A stretch of DNA of 59,824 nt from Melioribacteraceae bacterium. Lineage in GTDB: Bacteria > Bacteroidota > Ignavibacteria > Ignavibacteriales > Melioribacteraceae. Below the pieces are notes generated by a model that saw only the letters and a program-made list of their open reading frames with translations, was not told the origin of the DNA and ran no database searches. The stretch covers positions 1-59,824 of the forward strand of contig WGCV01000012.1 in assembly GCA_015493615.1 (NCBI GenBank). The letters are read 5' to 3'. Below, in pieces: positions 1 through 9,675 of the stretch (position 1 is the first letter of the stretch; every line of letters starts with the position of its first letter). The translations under genes and the position numbers were made by a program.

Positions 1-1250
1 CTGTTTATCTTATTAAAATAGATAGAGAAATCAGCGGCGGACTTGTTCCTTATGTAAAAAGGGGAATAGAAGAAGCCGAAAAAAATAACGCCGATGCAAT
101 TCTTTTTGAAATAAATACTTTCGGCGGAAGGGTTGACGCCGCCACACAGCTTAAAGATTTAATTGTAAATGCAAAGCTTCCTACAATTGCTTTTGTCAAC
201 AAGCGGGCAATTTCAGCAGGTTCGTTAATTACTCTTTCGGCTAAAAAGATTGTAATGGCGCCGGGTTCATCAATAGGCGCAACTACCGTTGTTGATCAAT
301 CCGGGAAGAAACAATCCGAAAAGTATCAATCTTATATGCGTTCCGAGATGCGCGCCACTGCAGAGGAAAACGGACGCCCGAAAAATATTGCCGAAGGAAT
401 GGTTGACGAAAGAGTTGTTGTGCCGGGATTGGTGGACAGCACGAAGTTAATTACCCTTACAGCCGAAGAAGCCGTTCAATACGGGATTGCGGATACGGTT
501 CTTCCGGATGTTAAAAGCGCGCTTGCGTGGGCTGGTTATCCTGATGCAAACATAGTTGAAATTAATGAAAATGCGGGAGAGGAAATTGTAAGTTTTCTGA
601 ATCATCCGATTGTTGTTTCTCTGCTGCTGATGGTTGGTATGGTTGGAATGTTTGTGGAAATAAAAACTCCCGGTTGGGGAATTGCCGGAACGCTTTCCCT
701 GATAGCGTTCTTTCTCTTCTTTGGTTCGGGCTTGATTTTGGAATTTGTCTCGGCTCTTGATATAATTTTGTTTATTGTCGGCGTAGTCGCCCTTATTCTG
801 GAGATTTTTGTAATTCCCGGCTTTGGGGTTTTCGGAATCGTTGGGATTGTTTCAATTATTGCTTCTCTTTTCCTCGGACTTATGCCGAGCGCTGATTTTC
901 TCACGCCCGAAGCGATTCAGCTTGCCATTTGGGAGTTGACCGGGGCGCTTGTCGCTACGATTATTTTTTCTTATTTTCTACTTAAAATTTTACCGAAATC
1001 AAAAATGTTTAATAAATTGATTCTTAAAGATCATATTGCCGCCGCTTCGGGATATACGGTTAAAGAAAATGTTCGTAAACTTCTCGGAAAAGAAGGAAGA
1101 GCTATTTCCGATTTGCGACCTGCAGGGATAGGGGAGTTTGACGGAAATCGTATTGACGTAGTTACCGAAGGGGATTATATCGAAAACGGTGAGAAGATTA
1201 TAGTTATCGCCGAGGAAGGGTCAAAAGTAGTTGTCAAAAAAATTTCATAA
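1..1250 (+). CDS. NfeD-family membrane-bound serine protease (5' partial)
   Basis: The reading frame is open from base 3 to the stop at 1250, so the gene begins before the window. The first ~150 residues visible resemble the ClpP-class protease half of long NfeD proteins; SAGS at 213-224 holds the likely nucleophile serine. Then come four or five hydrophobic segments (about bases 600-990) and a soluble C-terminal domain of about 80 residues that fits the NfeD OB-fold. Family members cleave membrane-linked substrates such as stomatin-type proteins, often encoded next door; no stomatin gene is visible here, but it could lie upstream. The gene ends 15 bases before the next ATG, so the two may be co-transcribed. 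Internal ATGs such as 255 are not starts, because the catalytic serine lies upstream of them. Confidence 0.88.
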   Translation, partial: VYLIKIDREISGGLVPYVKRGIEEAEKNNADAILFEINTFGGRVDAATQLKDLIVNAKLPTIAFVNKRAISAGSLITLSAKKIVMAPGSSIGATTVVDQSGKKQSEKYQSYMRSEMRATAEENGRPKNIAEGMVDERVVVPGLVDSTKLITLTAEEAVQYGIADTVLPDVKSALAWAGYPDANIVEINENAGEEIVSFLNHPIVVSLLLMVGMVGMFVEIKTPGWGIAGTLSLIAFFLFFGSGLILEFVSALDIILFIVGVVALILEIFVIPGFGVFGIVGIVSIIASLFLGLMPSADFLTPEAIQLAIWELTGALVATIIFSYFLLKILPKSKMFNKLILKDHIAAASGYTVKENVRKLLGKEGRAISDLRPAGIGEFDGNRIDVVTEGDYIENGEKIIVIAEEGSKVVVKKIS

Positions 1251-1265
1251 AATAATGGAGTATTT

Positions 1266-4136
1266 ATGTTTCGTTTTATCTTAATTCTATTTTCTTTATT
1301 TTTTGCCGGAACAAGTTTTGCGCAGATTACTTACAGCGGACCGGCTGAAGGTTCCGTAGAGACCGGAGTTACCGTATCGACGGAAAACTTTGCTAAAAGC
1401 GTAAATTCATCTCCGAGAATAAAACTTTTTTATCTCAATGATGATTATGAATTGCCTGATTATTTGCAGGATCCGAATATCCCAAGCGGAAGTGAAGGTT
1501 CGAATGTTATAAGACTAAAAAATTCGTTACAAAAAGGGATATTCGACAGCTTAATTGTCTTTCAGAGTTATAAAGGATATACTCAGCGTAACAGTATTCC
1601 TCCGGACCCTTATATTGCCGTTGGACCCGACTATATTATGCAGGTCGTTAATAGCAGATTTATGATTGCGGATAAAGAAGGGAACGTTTTGAAAAGTATT
1701 TCAGCAGACGGCTGGTTTTCCAGCGCATTGCAGGGAGCAAGCACTTTTGATCCTAAGGTTATTTACGACCATTTTGATCATCGCTGGGTAATGGTCTGGC
1801 TGCATCAGAATAATAATACAAGCGAATCTTACTATTTAATATCTGTTTCCGACGACGATAATCCGCTAGGCACGTGGTTTAACTGGGCGTTGCCTTCAAA
1901 CGTTAACGGGAATACAAACTCCGGGAATTGGGGCGATTACGAAGGTATTGGATTTGACGATAAAGCAATTTATTTAACTTCAAATCAGTTTTCTTTTTCA
2001 GGAAGTTATGCTTACACTAAAATAAGAATTATTGATAAATCCTCCTTATATGTAGATTCCGATCCGGGCACTGTAACGTGGCAGGATATTTGGAATATAA
2101 AATATCCCGGCTCAAGTTATTCATGTTTCGGATTACGTCCGGCTAGAATGCAGACGGCTTCCGACAAATATTATTTTGCCGTCGGCTCGCCTTATTCAAC
2201 CGGAAACAGCGTTGGAGTTTACACATTATCCGATCCGATTTCCAATCCGACTTTAGACGGAGCGGCGGTATCTGTAGTGTCTTATTCCAATCCTCCTAAT
2301 CCGAATCAGCTCGGCGGCGGATCGCCGAGAATCGATGGAGGCGGAAAAAATTTAAGAAACGAACCGCTTTATAAAGATGGTTATTTGTATATGGTTCACG
2401 CCGTTAAGGACGGCTCATATTCCGGCGTAAGTTTTGTGCAGGTTGATGTTTCCTCAATGACAGCAACGCAGGACTTTGTTTTCGGAGATGGGGAACATTA
2501 TCACTCTTATCCTGCGATTGCTATTGACGGAAGCGATAACTCATTTGTAACATACAGCCGTTCCGCAGACGATGAATATATGGGAGCTTTTTTCTCCGTT
2601 ATTTCTCCGGACGCTGCATTTGTAACGGAAGACAAGGTAATAGCCCCTGGACAGGACAATTATGTTGTTACGTACGGCGGTTCGAGAAATCGCTGGGGAG
2701 ATTACAGTGGAGCTTGGGTTGACCCTTCTGATTCTAATAATATATTTTTCTCTACTGAATTTGTAAATGCAAAAAATAATTGGGGCGTTTGGATCGCTGG
2801 CGTCAGGGTGCGTCCGTACCAGAATGCTACTGTTAATCTTTTGACCAAAAGTCTGGATTTTGGAGAGATTGAAGTTGGGAACGAAAGTAAGGAGCAATCC
2901 GTTAAAATTACAAACTTGGGAAGGGAACCGCTTGAAATTTCTTCGATTTCAACGTCAAATCCTGATTTTACAATGTTGGACCCGTTTACTCCGACTTCCT
3001 TAAATGCTTTTGATACGCTTACGGTAAGACTAAAATTTGTCCCAACGATTGACAGCGTACGCTCCGACACGCTTTATATTAGAAATAACGATAAGGATCA
3101 GTATGTTATTCTTAACGGCGAAGGATATATTATTCAGCAAGTTTACAAAGATAATATGTATGCCACTTCCGGTAGATCTGCCGGCGGGATTTTGGTCACG
3201 TTAAATCTCCAGACCGGAGAAGCGGCTCGAATCGGAAGTTCAGGTTACAAACCTCTTCGTTCCTGTACGATTAATCCCCAGACAAATGAGCTTTACGCTA
3301 TTGCAGGAACTTCCCAGGACTCGTCGTTAATTTTACGTGTTAGTTCGGCTGACGGAAACGGATTCCCGATTCATTTCACGGGATTCCCAGGCCCAATGTA
3401 TAATGTTCCGATGGATGCGATGGCTTTTGATAACGACGGCGTTTTATACGGATTATCTACCGAGCCGAAGTTATATACTATTGACATAATCACCGGAGAG
3501 GAAACATACGTCGCTGATTTACCGATGAGAATGGCTGCCGCGACTTTTAATCCGACAACTCACGAGTTATACGCTTCATCTCGTTCGGCATCCGACAGAG
3601 ATTTAATTTTGAAGATTAACGTAACAACCGGAGATACGACTCAAGTTGGTAAGACCGGATTGAACAAGGCAATTTGGGGATTAGCGTTTGACAAGGACGG
3701 AAATTTGTTTGGAGTTCAAGGAACAGAATATCAGACGAGTAAATTGATTGCGATTAATTCCGAAACTGGCGAAGGTACGTTGGTCGGTTCAACGGGAATA
3801 AAAGGATTGCAGGGATTGGCGTTTGCATACGACGGACTGGTTGGAGTTAATGATGAAATTACCAATCAACCGACTAAATTTGAGCTTTCTCAAAATTATC
3901 CGAATCCGTTTAATCCTACAACGATTATAAGTTATGCGCTTCCGCGCGCCGCTAATGTTACGCTAAAAGTTTACAACGCGCTCGGTCAGCAAGTTGCCGT
4001 TTTGGAAAATTCATTTAAACAAGCCGGAGTTTATAAAGTAAACTTTGACGCTTCGAAACTTTCGAGCGGCGTTTACATTTACACGCTTCGCGCCGGCGAA
4101 TTTGTTTCATCTAAAAAGATGGCGCTTGTTCGTTAA
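1266..4136 (+). CDS. Secreted T9SS sorting-domain protein with HYDIN-like and beta-propeller regions
   Basis: A 956-residue protein with a clear signal peptide (MFRFILILFSLFFAGTSFAQ). Residues ~90-520 form a long beta-rich region of unknown family. Residues ~525-620 look like a choice-of-anchor D / ASPM-SPD-2-Hydin immunoglobulin-like domain (SLDFGEIEVGNES, then ITNLGREPL). Residues ~625-860 contain propeller-like repeats built on phrases such as AFDKDGNLFG and INSETGEGTLVG. The last ~80 residues are a type A T9SS sorting domain (NYPNPFNPTT ... LGQQVAVLE ... LSSGVYIYTL). The protein is expected to cross the outer membrane by T9SS and be anchored or released at the surface. Its substrate is unknown. 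A strong terminator follows at 4164-4192. Confidence 0.85.
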   Translation: MFRFILILFSLFFAGTSFAQITYSGPAEGSVETGVTVSTENFAKSVNSSPRIKLFYLNDDYELPDYLQDPNIPSGSEGSNVIRLKNSLQKGIFDSLIVFQSYKGYTQRNSIPPDPYIAVGPDYIMQVVNSRFMIADKEGNVLKSISADGWFSSALQGASTFDPKVIYDHFDHRWVMVWLHQNNNTSESYYLISVSDDDNPLGTWFNWALPSNVNGNTNSGNWGDYEGIGFDDKAIYLTSNQFSFSGSYAYTKIRIIDKSSLYVDSDPGTVTWQDIWNIKYPGSSYSCFGLRPARMQTASDKYYFAVGSPYSTGNSVGVYTLSDPISNPTLDGAAVSVVSYSNPPNPNQLGGGSPRIDGGGKNLRNEPLYKDGYLYMVHAVKDGSYSGVSFVQVDVSSMTATQDFVFGDGEHYHSYPAIAIDGSDNSFVTYSRSADDEYMGAFFSVISPDAAFVTEDKVIAPGQDNYVVTYGGSRNRWGDYSGAWVDPSDSNNIFFSTEFVNAKNNWGVWIAGVRVRPYQNATVNLLTKSLDFGEIEVGNESKEQSVKITNLGREPLEISSISTSNPDFTMLDPFTPTSLNAFDTLTVRLKFVPTIDSVRSDTLYIRNNDKDQYVILNGEGYIIQQVYKDNMYATSGRSAGGILVTLNLQTGEAARIGSSGYKPLRSCTINPQTNELYAIAGTSQDSSLILRVSSADGNGFPIHFTGFPGPMYNVPMDAMAFDNDGVLYGLSTEPKLYTIDIITGEETYVADLPMRMAAATFNPTTHELYASSRSASDRDLILKINVTTGDTTQVGKTGLNKAIWGLAFDKDGNLFGVQGTEYQTSKLIAINSETGEGTLVGSTGIKGLQGLAFAYDGLVGVNDEITNQPTKFELSQNYPNPFNPTTIISYALPRAANVTLKVYNALGQQVAVLENSFKQAGVYKVNFDASKLSSGVYIYTLRAGEFVSSKKMALVR

Positions 4137-4163
4137 CGACAAGAATTTATTTGGTTATTATTG

Positions 4164-4192
4164 CCGGATTAACATTGTTAATCCGGTTTTTT
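4164..4192 (+). terminator. Rho-independent terminator after the T9SS gene
   Basis: Perfect 10-bp stem, CCGGATTAAC (4164-4173) with GTTAATCCGG (4177-4186), a 3-base loop and six T residues. It lies 28 bases after the stop of the large T9SS gene. The rest of 4137-4344 holds no gene that I can support. Confidence 0.9.
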
Positions 4193-4344
4193 ATTTTAAT
4201 TTTAAAAGGATATTTATTTGTAGATTATTTCTGTTTGACAAGGGCATCTTAGAGAAATTTAACCCGCTATTAGCAGATTGGAACTTTCCGCATTGAGTGT
4301 AGTAATTAATAACGATCGATGTCTCTCTGTAATAAACAAACGAA

Positions 4345-5667
4345 ATGATTATATTGGCAGATAAAAAAAACATTATGAAGTTTACTGAAAAAAAGAACAT
4401 ACATGAGTATTTTGTAGAACAATCAGCCATTTGGTATAAACTGGTTATTGTGTTTTTCGCGCTTGGCTATATCATAGATATTATTTCCCACATAGATACA
4501 ATCCCAACCGTAATCTTATGGGCGGATTTAATTACGCTATTTATTGTTATTCTGTTTTTATTGCTTTTTATCAAGAAGGTGATTTCGCAAAAAACATCAT
4601 TCCTTGTGATAGTCTATTCCGCAATGGCTGCGCTATTTATTTCGTATTATTATCTTCTGTTGGATAATTCGTTTAATTATGGAAATATTATACAGGATTT
4701 GATAACGATTCCGGTGGTAATTTTCTCGGTGGGTTTTTTGGCGAGCAAAAGGCACATGATAATAGTAGGCGTTATTTTTTCAATATTTTATCCTTTGGCA
4801 ATGTTGTTGTCGGGAGATAATTTGATGATTGACAGCGCGGCATTTGTTGCGGTAATGATTTTAGGCGCTACAGCCGGATTTGTTATTCTAATTCGTACGC
4901 TTGAAAATGCGATGAAGCTTAAGGAAGAAGCAACGATCGAACTGATTAATCAGAGAGATGAATTGCTTAAACTTAACGAAGAACGAACAAAACTCTTTGC
5001 GATTATTTCTCATGATTTGCGCAATCCCGTTGGGAACGCAAGAAACGTAAGCAAGATGCTGCTTCATGAAAAGTTAGACGATAGCGAACGAAGGGAATTG
5101 ACCGAAGCGTTAAATAGAATGACTACGCGCGCCTACGCTCTTTTGGAGGATTTACTTAATTGGTCGCAAAGTGAATCGGGAATGTTTGCTTACAATCCGG
5201 AGGTTGTAAATCTTCGTTCTGTTGTTGAGGAAGCAATCGAATTTTTCTCTCCGAACATTAAGGAAAAATCTTTATCGGTTCTGAATTTAATAAAGAAGAA
5301 CACTTATGTTTACAGCGATAAAAAAATACTTGAAACTATAATCCGCAACTTATTTTCCAACGCGATTAAGTTTACGTACAAGGGAGGTGAAATTGTTTTT
5401 TCCACAATTGATACGGCGGATAAGCTGACATTTGTCATTAAAGATAATGGAATCGGAATGGACATAGATTTGATCGACGATGTTTTTTCAAGGGATAAAA
5501 TAATTTCGACATTCGGTACAAATAACGAAAAAGGAACCGGACTCGGATTGCAGTTGGTAAAAAATCTTGTTGAGAAGAACAAAGGGGAAATTTCAGTCGA
5601 GAGTATTCCTAACAAAGGCACTTCATTCTTAGTTACGATTCCATATCCTCCTAAGGAAAAAGAATAG
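4345..5667 (+). CDS. Membrane sensor histidine kinase (orphan)
   Basis: A 440-residue kinase. Six hydrophobic helices fill residues ~32-185 with only short loops, so the sensor is probably the membrane domain itself. A short coiled linker (~187-215) leads to the HisKA dimerisation domain with the phospho-acceptor His223 in ISHDLRNP. The HATPase domain has the N box (NLFSNAIKF), G1 box (DNGIGM) and G2 box (GTGLGLQLVKN). No response regulator gene lies beside it; the gene stands alone between a terminator and a convergent gene. ATG 4345 is used, but ATG 4375 (MKFTEKKN) is equally possible because neither has a clear ribosome binding site. The signal is unknown. Confidence 0.87.
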   Translation: MIILADKKNIMKFTEKKNIHEYFVEQSAIWYKLVIVFFALGYIIDIISHIDTIPTVILWADLITLFIVILFLLLFIKKVISQKTSFLVIVYSAMAALFISYYYLLLDNSFNYGNIIQDLITIPVVIFSVGFLASKRHMIIVGVIFSIFYPLAMLLSGDNLMIDSAAFVAVMILGATAGFVILIRTLENAMKLKEEATIELINQRDELLKLNEERTKLFAIISHDLRNPVGNARNVSKMLLHEKLDDSERRELTEALNRMTTRAYALLEDLLNWSQSESGMFAYNPEVVNLRSVVEEAIEFFSPNIKEKSLSVLNLIKKNTYVYSDKKILETIIRNLFSNAIKFTYKGGEIVFSTIDTADKLTFVIKDNGIGMDIDLIDDVFSRDKIISTFGTNNEKGTGLGLQLVKNLVEKNKGEISVESIPNKGTSFLVTIPYPPKEKE

Positions 5668-5701
5668 CCGGTTTCAATAAATAGGGAGTAATAAATCTTT
5701 C

Positions 5702-6538
5702 TTATTTATTGACTCTTAAAGTATTAATAATCTCAATCGGAGAAATTCCGTTTTTCTCCGCAATTTGTTTAAGTTCGGCGTCTTCCGTAACATTAATATT
5801 TGCCTTTTTTAATTTAGCGATTCCTTCTTGCCACATAATATTAAGTTCCTTAAAAATTGCCGAAAGTTTTTTCCTTCCGAATCCCGAGCCGGGCGTAAAA
5901 GCGGTTTTAACTGCCGTTTTTGTTTCTCCTTTAATGATATTATAAATATCGTTCGGTTGAAGATTATTCGCTTTAGCCAAATCTTCGATTGTCATCGAGG
6001 TATCGGAAGCGTCAATTCCGCTACTTTTTAACAGAGATTGCATTTTAGCCAAATCTATATTTATTGTTTTGGAAAACTCTCCAACGCTTAATATTTCGGC
6101 GTGGGGAATCGGGGGTGTATTTTCCGGCGTTTCCCAAGAATCGGTTATGTAGTTCCCCAAATCCATAAATGAGCTGAAAGGGGGAATTTCAAGATATGTC
6201 ATGAAAAAGAAAATTATGACGGTTGCGGTTACATAAGTAAATTCTTTTCTTATTTTTCTCCCGGCATGCGCTTTTTCTTTCATGTAATTAATAAGGGGTT
6301 TCCAATTAAAAATTACATGAAAAGTTCCTGAAATCACAAATAGGAAAGAAAAGATTGTATGAAGCGCCTGCCATTCTGTTTTTGTAAATCCGAGAAAAAC
6401 CCAATTAGACCAATGAGCAATTCTTCCCGGAGGAGCAATATAAAGGACAATTCCGGTAATTGTCATTAAAAGCAATGAATATCCCATATAGAGACTTGTG
6501 TATGCGCGCCAGTTTATTCCGTATTTTTTCGTTTTCAT
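5702..6538 (-). CDS. DUF4405-type cytochrome b-like membrane protein with C-terminal helical repeats
   Basis: 278 residues. The N-terminal half has about four transmembrane helices, with histidines in ALHTIFSF and GTFHVIFNW spaced as in DUF4405 / cytochrome b561-like proteins, where such histidines bind haem. The C-terminal half is soluble and holds two copies of a short helical module: one around TIEDLAKANNLQPNDIYNII and one around ELKQIAEKNGISPIEIINTL. This resembles the repeat module that accompanies DUF4405 in other anaerobes. A role in membrane electron transfer is inferred from the family. No redox partner gene is adjacent. Converges on the histidine kinase gene with 34 bases between stops. 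Confidence 0.72.
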   Translation of the reverse strand: MKTKKYGINWRAYTSLYMGYSLLLMTITGIVLYIAPPGRIAHWSNWVFLGFTKTEWQALHTIFSFLFVISGTFHVIFNWKPLINYMKEKAHAGRKIRKEFTYVTATVIIFFFMTYLEIPPFSSFMDLGNYITDSWETPENTPPIPHAEILSVGEFSKTINIDLAKMQSLLKSSGIDASDTSMTIEDLAKANNLQPNDIYNIIKGETKTAVKTAFTPGSGFGRKKLSAIFKELNIMWQEGIAKLKKANINVTEDAELKQIAEKNGISPIEIINTLRVNK

Positions 6539-6722
6539 AATCTTCTCTTAAAACTAAAAGTCAATAATTTTTTTGAATCTGTAAAAATACAATTAGTTGT
6601 CAGTATATCAAAGTTTTATAATTCCGGTTTAAACGGCTAAAAAAACAGAACTTTTTGTCCTCTATGAAGACTAATTACCATAAATTCCTTATCTTTTTGT
6701 TTTTAGAAAAAACATTTTAATT

Positions 6723-7880
6723 ATGAGCGAACTAAAGAAATTACGAGAAGAAATAAACGGAATAGATGAAAAGATTATTACTCTGCTTGGCGAAAGAAGA
6801 AAACTGAGCAAGGAAGTAATCGAGATAAAAGAGCGGTATGATTTTCCGCTTCGCGATAAAAAGAGGGAAGCCGAGCTTCTCGGGAAATTGGTTGCACTGG
6901 GGAAAAAGCGCGGTGTGGATTCCACTTTAATCAAGAAAATCTATTCTGAAATTATTGATGATTCCGTAAAACTGCAGCAGAATTATCTTTACAAAATCAG
7001 CGAGCAGAATGAGCTTGTTGACGGAAAGATTGTCGTTGCGATTCAGGGAATTAAAGGTTCGTACAGTTATTTAAGCTCGAAAAAGTTTTTCAAGGAAAGC
7101 GGGAAAAAATTAGAATTTTTAAGCTACAAACGATTCGACGAGGTTGTTCACTCCGTAGAAAAAGGGGAAGCCGATTACGCCGTTCTTCCGATTGAAAACA
7201 CAACTTCCGGCGGAATAAACGAAGTTTACGATTTGCTTCTTCACATGACGCTTTCTATTGTTGGGGAAGAGAGGTATGAAGTCCGCCATTGCCTGGCGGC
7301 AACGGAGGAAACGGCTCCGGACAAAATTAAAAAAGTTTTTGCTCATTATCAGGCGGCGGCGCAGTGCAGCAATTATCTTGCGACTTTGCCCGATGTTTCG
7401 TTGGAATATTACGCAGATACGGCGATGTCGGTTCAGAAAATAAAGGAGGAGAATAATCCTTTTTACGCCGCAATTGCAAGCGAGGATGCGGCAAAATTAT
7501 TCGGCGTAAAAATTCTGCGGCGAAACATTGCCAATCAGGTTAACAACATTACGCGTTTTTTAATTTGCGCCCGTAAACCGGTAGAGCTGGATTTGCGAAT
7601 CGAAAGCAAAACTTCGCTGGTTATTTCCACTTCGCATACGCCCGGCTCGCTTGCGGAAGTTCTTAATATTTTCAAAAAGTATGATTTAAATCTTACAAAA
7701 TTGGAATCGCGTCCGATAATCGGAAATCCTTGGGAGGAGATGTTTTATCTTGATTTTGAGGGAAATATTGCGGATAGAAAAGTTATGAGAGCTATCGAAG
7801 AGCTTAATCCGCATACGAGATTTGTTAAAATTTTAGGTTCTTATCCGAAGAATGAGATTCAGATTTTAACGAACGAGTAA
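6723..7880 (+). CDS. pheA: Bifunctional chorismate mutase / prephenate dehydratase
   Basis: Converts chorismate to prephenate and then to phenylpyruvate, the committed steps of phenylalanine synthesis, in the cytoplasm. Residues 1-90 are an AroQ-type chorismate mutase (LREEINGIDEKIITLLGERR with conserved Arg/Lys/Glu). Residues ~105-285 are prephenate dehydratase: GIKGSYSYLSSKKFF, PIENTTSGGINEVYDLL and the TRF motif (ITRFLICAR). Residues ~295-380 are the regulatory ACT domain, with LTKLESRP, the usual phenylalanine-binding ESRP signature, so feedback inhibition by phenylalanine is expected. At 385 residues the length is normal for the fusion. The 3' end overlaps the convergent neighbour by 22 bases. 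No other aromatic pathway gene is nearby. Confidence 0.95.
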   Translation: MSELKKLREEINGIDEKIITLLGERRKLSKEVIEIKERYDFPLRDKKREAELLGKLVALGKKRGVDSTLIKKIYSEIIDDSVKLQQNYLYKISEQNELVDGKIVVAIQGIKGSYSYLSSKKFFKESGKKLEFLSYKRFDEVVHSVEKGEADYAVLPIENTTSGGINEVYDLLLHMTLSIVGEERYEVRHCLAATEETAPDKIKKVFAHYQAAAQCSNYLATLPDVSLEYYADTAMSVQKIKEENNPFYAAIASEDAAKLFGVKILRRNIANQVNNITRFLICARKPVELDLRIESKTSLVISTSHTPGSLAEVLNIFKKYDLNLTKLESRPIIGNPWEEMFYLDFEGNIADRKVMRAIEELNPHTRFVKILGSYPKNEIQILTNE

Positions 7881-8401
7881 TTCACTTTCAGATAAAAATC
7901 TCCGAAGTTTGGTCTGTTCCCGGTGAATGTTAATCCGTAATTAAATCCGGCGGAAAACCAAAGAGGCGAAGTTTTTTTCATAAAACCGATTTCAGCCGAA
8001 AATGTTATTCCGTGCGCCCAATTGTCCAATCCTTCGAAAACTGCGTCGTCAACAAGAGCGTAAGCAAAATATTCGGAAAAGCAAACATAATCGCCGACGT
8101 TTTGGAAAAGTTCCGCGCCGAAATTTATTATCTGCAAATATGAATAGTAAAGTTTTGTTGTCTCGCTCATTGGCAGAAAATATTCCGGATCCCGTTGATA
8201 GGTATAATTTGCTTTTAATCTGAACGGTAGAAAATCGAGTTGTTGAGATAAAGAAAGGTGAAAAGCCGCCGCGCCGATTTCAGGCGAATTGGAAGCAATT
8301 GAACCGTAACCTATTCCGCCCGAGACTATTGTTTCGTGACTATCTTGTCCGAAGGAGGCGGAAGCGAAAATCAAAAAAAACAGAATAAATAATTTTTTCA
8401 T
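7859..8401 (-). CDS. Small outer-membrane beta-barrel-like protein, unknown function
   Basis: A 180-residue protein with a signal peptide (MKKLFILFFLIFASASFGQ, cleavage expected near AFG/SFGQ). The rest alternates polar and hydrophobic residues and is rich in Tyr, Phe and Gly (FHLSLSQQLDFLPFRLKANY, then FSAGFNYGLTF). The C-terminal strand ends in NYSFVKI. This pattern fits a small 8-strand outer-membrane barrel. I do not recognise a specific family. It overlaps the end of pheA by 22 bases on the opposite strand and is divergent from the nuclease gene, with 51 bases between the starts. Confidence 0.65.
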   Translation of the reverse strand: MKKLFILFFLIFASASFGQDSHETIVSGGIGYGSIASNSPEIGAAAFHLSLSQQLDFLPFRLKANYTYQRDPEYFLPMSETTKLYYSYLQIINFGAELFQNVGDYVCFSEYFAYALVDDAVFEGLDNWAHGITFSAEIGFMKKTSPLWFSAGFNYGLTFTGNRPNFGDFYLKVNYSFVKI

Positions 8402-8452
8402 TTGAAATAATTCTCATATATTTTAACATAATATAATGAAGAAGGGGGAAAG

Positions 8453-8809
8453 ATGAAAAACAAACTCTATTTTTATCGCGCCGAAGTCGTCAGCGTTTAT
8501 GACGGCGATACTTGCCATGTAAATATTGACTTGGGATTTAACACAAAGCTGATGAACGAAAAAATCAGATTAAGCGGAATTAACGCGCCGGAATTAAGGG
8601 GAGCGGAAAGGGAAAAAGGATTGGAATCGCGGGATTTTCTCCGGAGCAAAATCTTAAATAAAAAGATTTTTCTTGAAACTGAAAAAGACAGAAAAGGGAA
8701 GTACGGAAGATATCTCGGGACAATTTGGCTTCAAAATGAAGAAGGAGAATATGAAAATATTAACGCGCTTTTAGTTGAAAAAGGTTTTGCGGTTTATAAA
8801 AAATATTAG
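8453..8809 (+). CDS. Thermonuclease (SNase-like) domain protein
   Basis: 118 residues matching the staphylococcal nuclease fold: VYDGDTCHVNIDLGF (metal-binding Asp), KIRLSGINAPE (the Arg and Glu that match Arg35 and Glu43), and GKYGRYLG (the Arg that matches Arg87). The position of the second metal-binding Asp (Asp40 of the Staphylococcus enzyme) is Asn here, as in a number of SNase-like homologues. There is no signal peptide, so it would act in the cytoplasm unless the start lies upstream. GGGGGAAAG just before the ATG is a good ribosome binding site. Nucleic acid cleavage is a family-based inference. Confidence 0.85.
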   Translation: MKNKLYFYRAEVVSVYDGDTCHVNIDLGFNTKLMNEKIRLSGINAPELRGAEREKGLESRDFLRSKILNKKIFLETEKDRKGKYGRYLGTIWLQNEEGEYENINALLVEKGFAVYKKY

Positions 8810-8850
8810 ATTTTCAATACAAATTTTAAAAAGTTAATAATCATAAAACA

Positions 8851-9675
8851 ATGGAGATTGAGGTGGAACAAATTATTGAACAAGCTAAAATCATACTGAT
8901 GCAGTACGGACTGAAAATTGTAGGCGCTTTGGTAATATTAATTGTCGGGTTTTGGGCTTCAAAGAAAATTAAGAAAATTACAGTTAAGCTTTTAAAGAAA
9001 ACAACAATAGATGTAACAATTATCAATTACATTGCCAACATTGCTTACGCCACTTTAATTACTTTTGTCGTAATCTTTTCTTTGCAGAATCTCGGCGTTG
9101 ATACAACATCCTTTATGGCTGTTTTAGGCGCCGCCGGTTTGGCTATCGGCTTGGCTCTGAAAGATTCCCTTTCCAACTTTGCAGCCGGCGTGCTTCTCCT
9201 TATCTTCAGATATTTCAAACTGGGTGATTTTATTGAGGTCGGCGGGACTTCCGGAATCGTGGATGAAATAAGCATTTTCTACACAAAGTTAAAAACTCCC
9301 GACAACAAAGTAATTTATGTTCCCAACTCCGGTTTACTTTCAGGCAATCTTACAAATTATTCCGCCGAAGATAAGCGCCGCGTTGATTTGGTTTTCGGGA
9401 TCGGATATGATGATGACATTGATAAAGCTAAACAAGCTATTTGGGATGAAATTAATAAAAATGATAAGATTTTGAAAGACCCCGCTCCCGTTGTCGCGTT
9501 AATCGAACTTGCCGACAGCAGCGTTAATTTTAACGTTCGTCCCTGGTGCAGAACCTCCGATTACTGGGCCGTTTATTCCGACCTGACCGAAGCACTTAAA
9601 AAACGTTTTGACGCCGAAGGAATTAATATTCCTTATCCTCAAACAGATGTTCATCTGCATCAAGTAGGCGCTTGA
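8851..9675 (+). CDS. MscS-family small-conductance mechanosensitive channel
   Basis: 274 residues, about the length of E. coli MscS. Two N-terminal helices are followed by the pore helix TM3, a Gly/Ala-rich segment (AVLGAAGLAIGLALKDSL) and SNFAAGVLLLIFRYFKLGDFI, the most conserved part of the family. Then comes the beta domain (VDEISIFYTKLKTPDNKVIYVPN) and the cytoplasmic alpha/beta cage (RRVDLVFGIGYDDDIDKAK). It releases solutes on osmotic down-shock in the inner membrane. The stop overlaps the TTG start of the next gene (TTGA), so the two are probably translated together. Confidence 0.92.
   Translation: MEIEVEQIIEQAKIILMQYGLKIVGALVILIVGFWASKKIKKITVKLLKKTTIDVTIINYIANIAYATLITFVVIFSLQNLGVDTTSFMAVLGAAGLAIGLALKDSLSNFAAGVLLLIFRYFKLGDFIEVGGTSGIVDEISIFYTKLKTPDNKVIYVPNSGLLSGNLTNYSAEDKRRVDLVFGIGYDDDIDKAKQAIWDEINKNDKILKDPAPVVALIELADSSVNFNVRPWCRTSDYWAVYSDLTEALKKRFDAEGINIPYPQTDVHLHQVGA

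Noticed and set aside
4045-4296. 83-residue frame across the end of the T9SS gene
   Set aside because: Runs through the terminator hairpin and is out of frame with the sorting domain.
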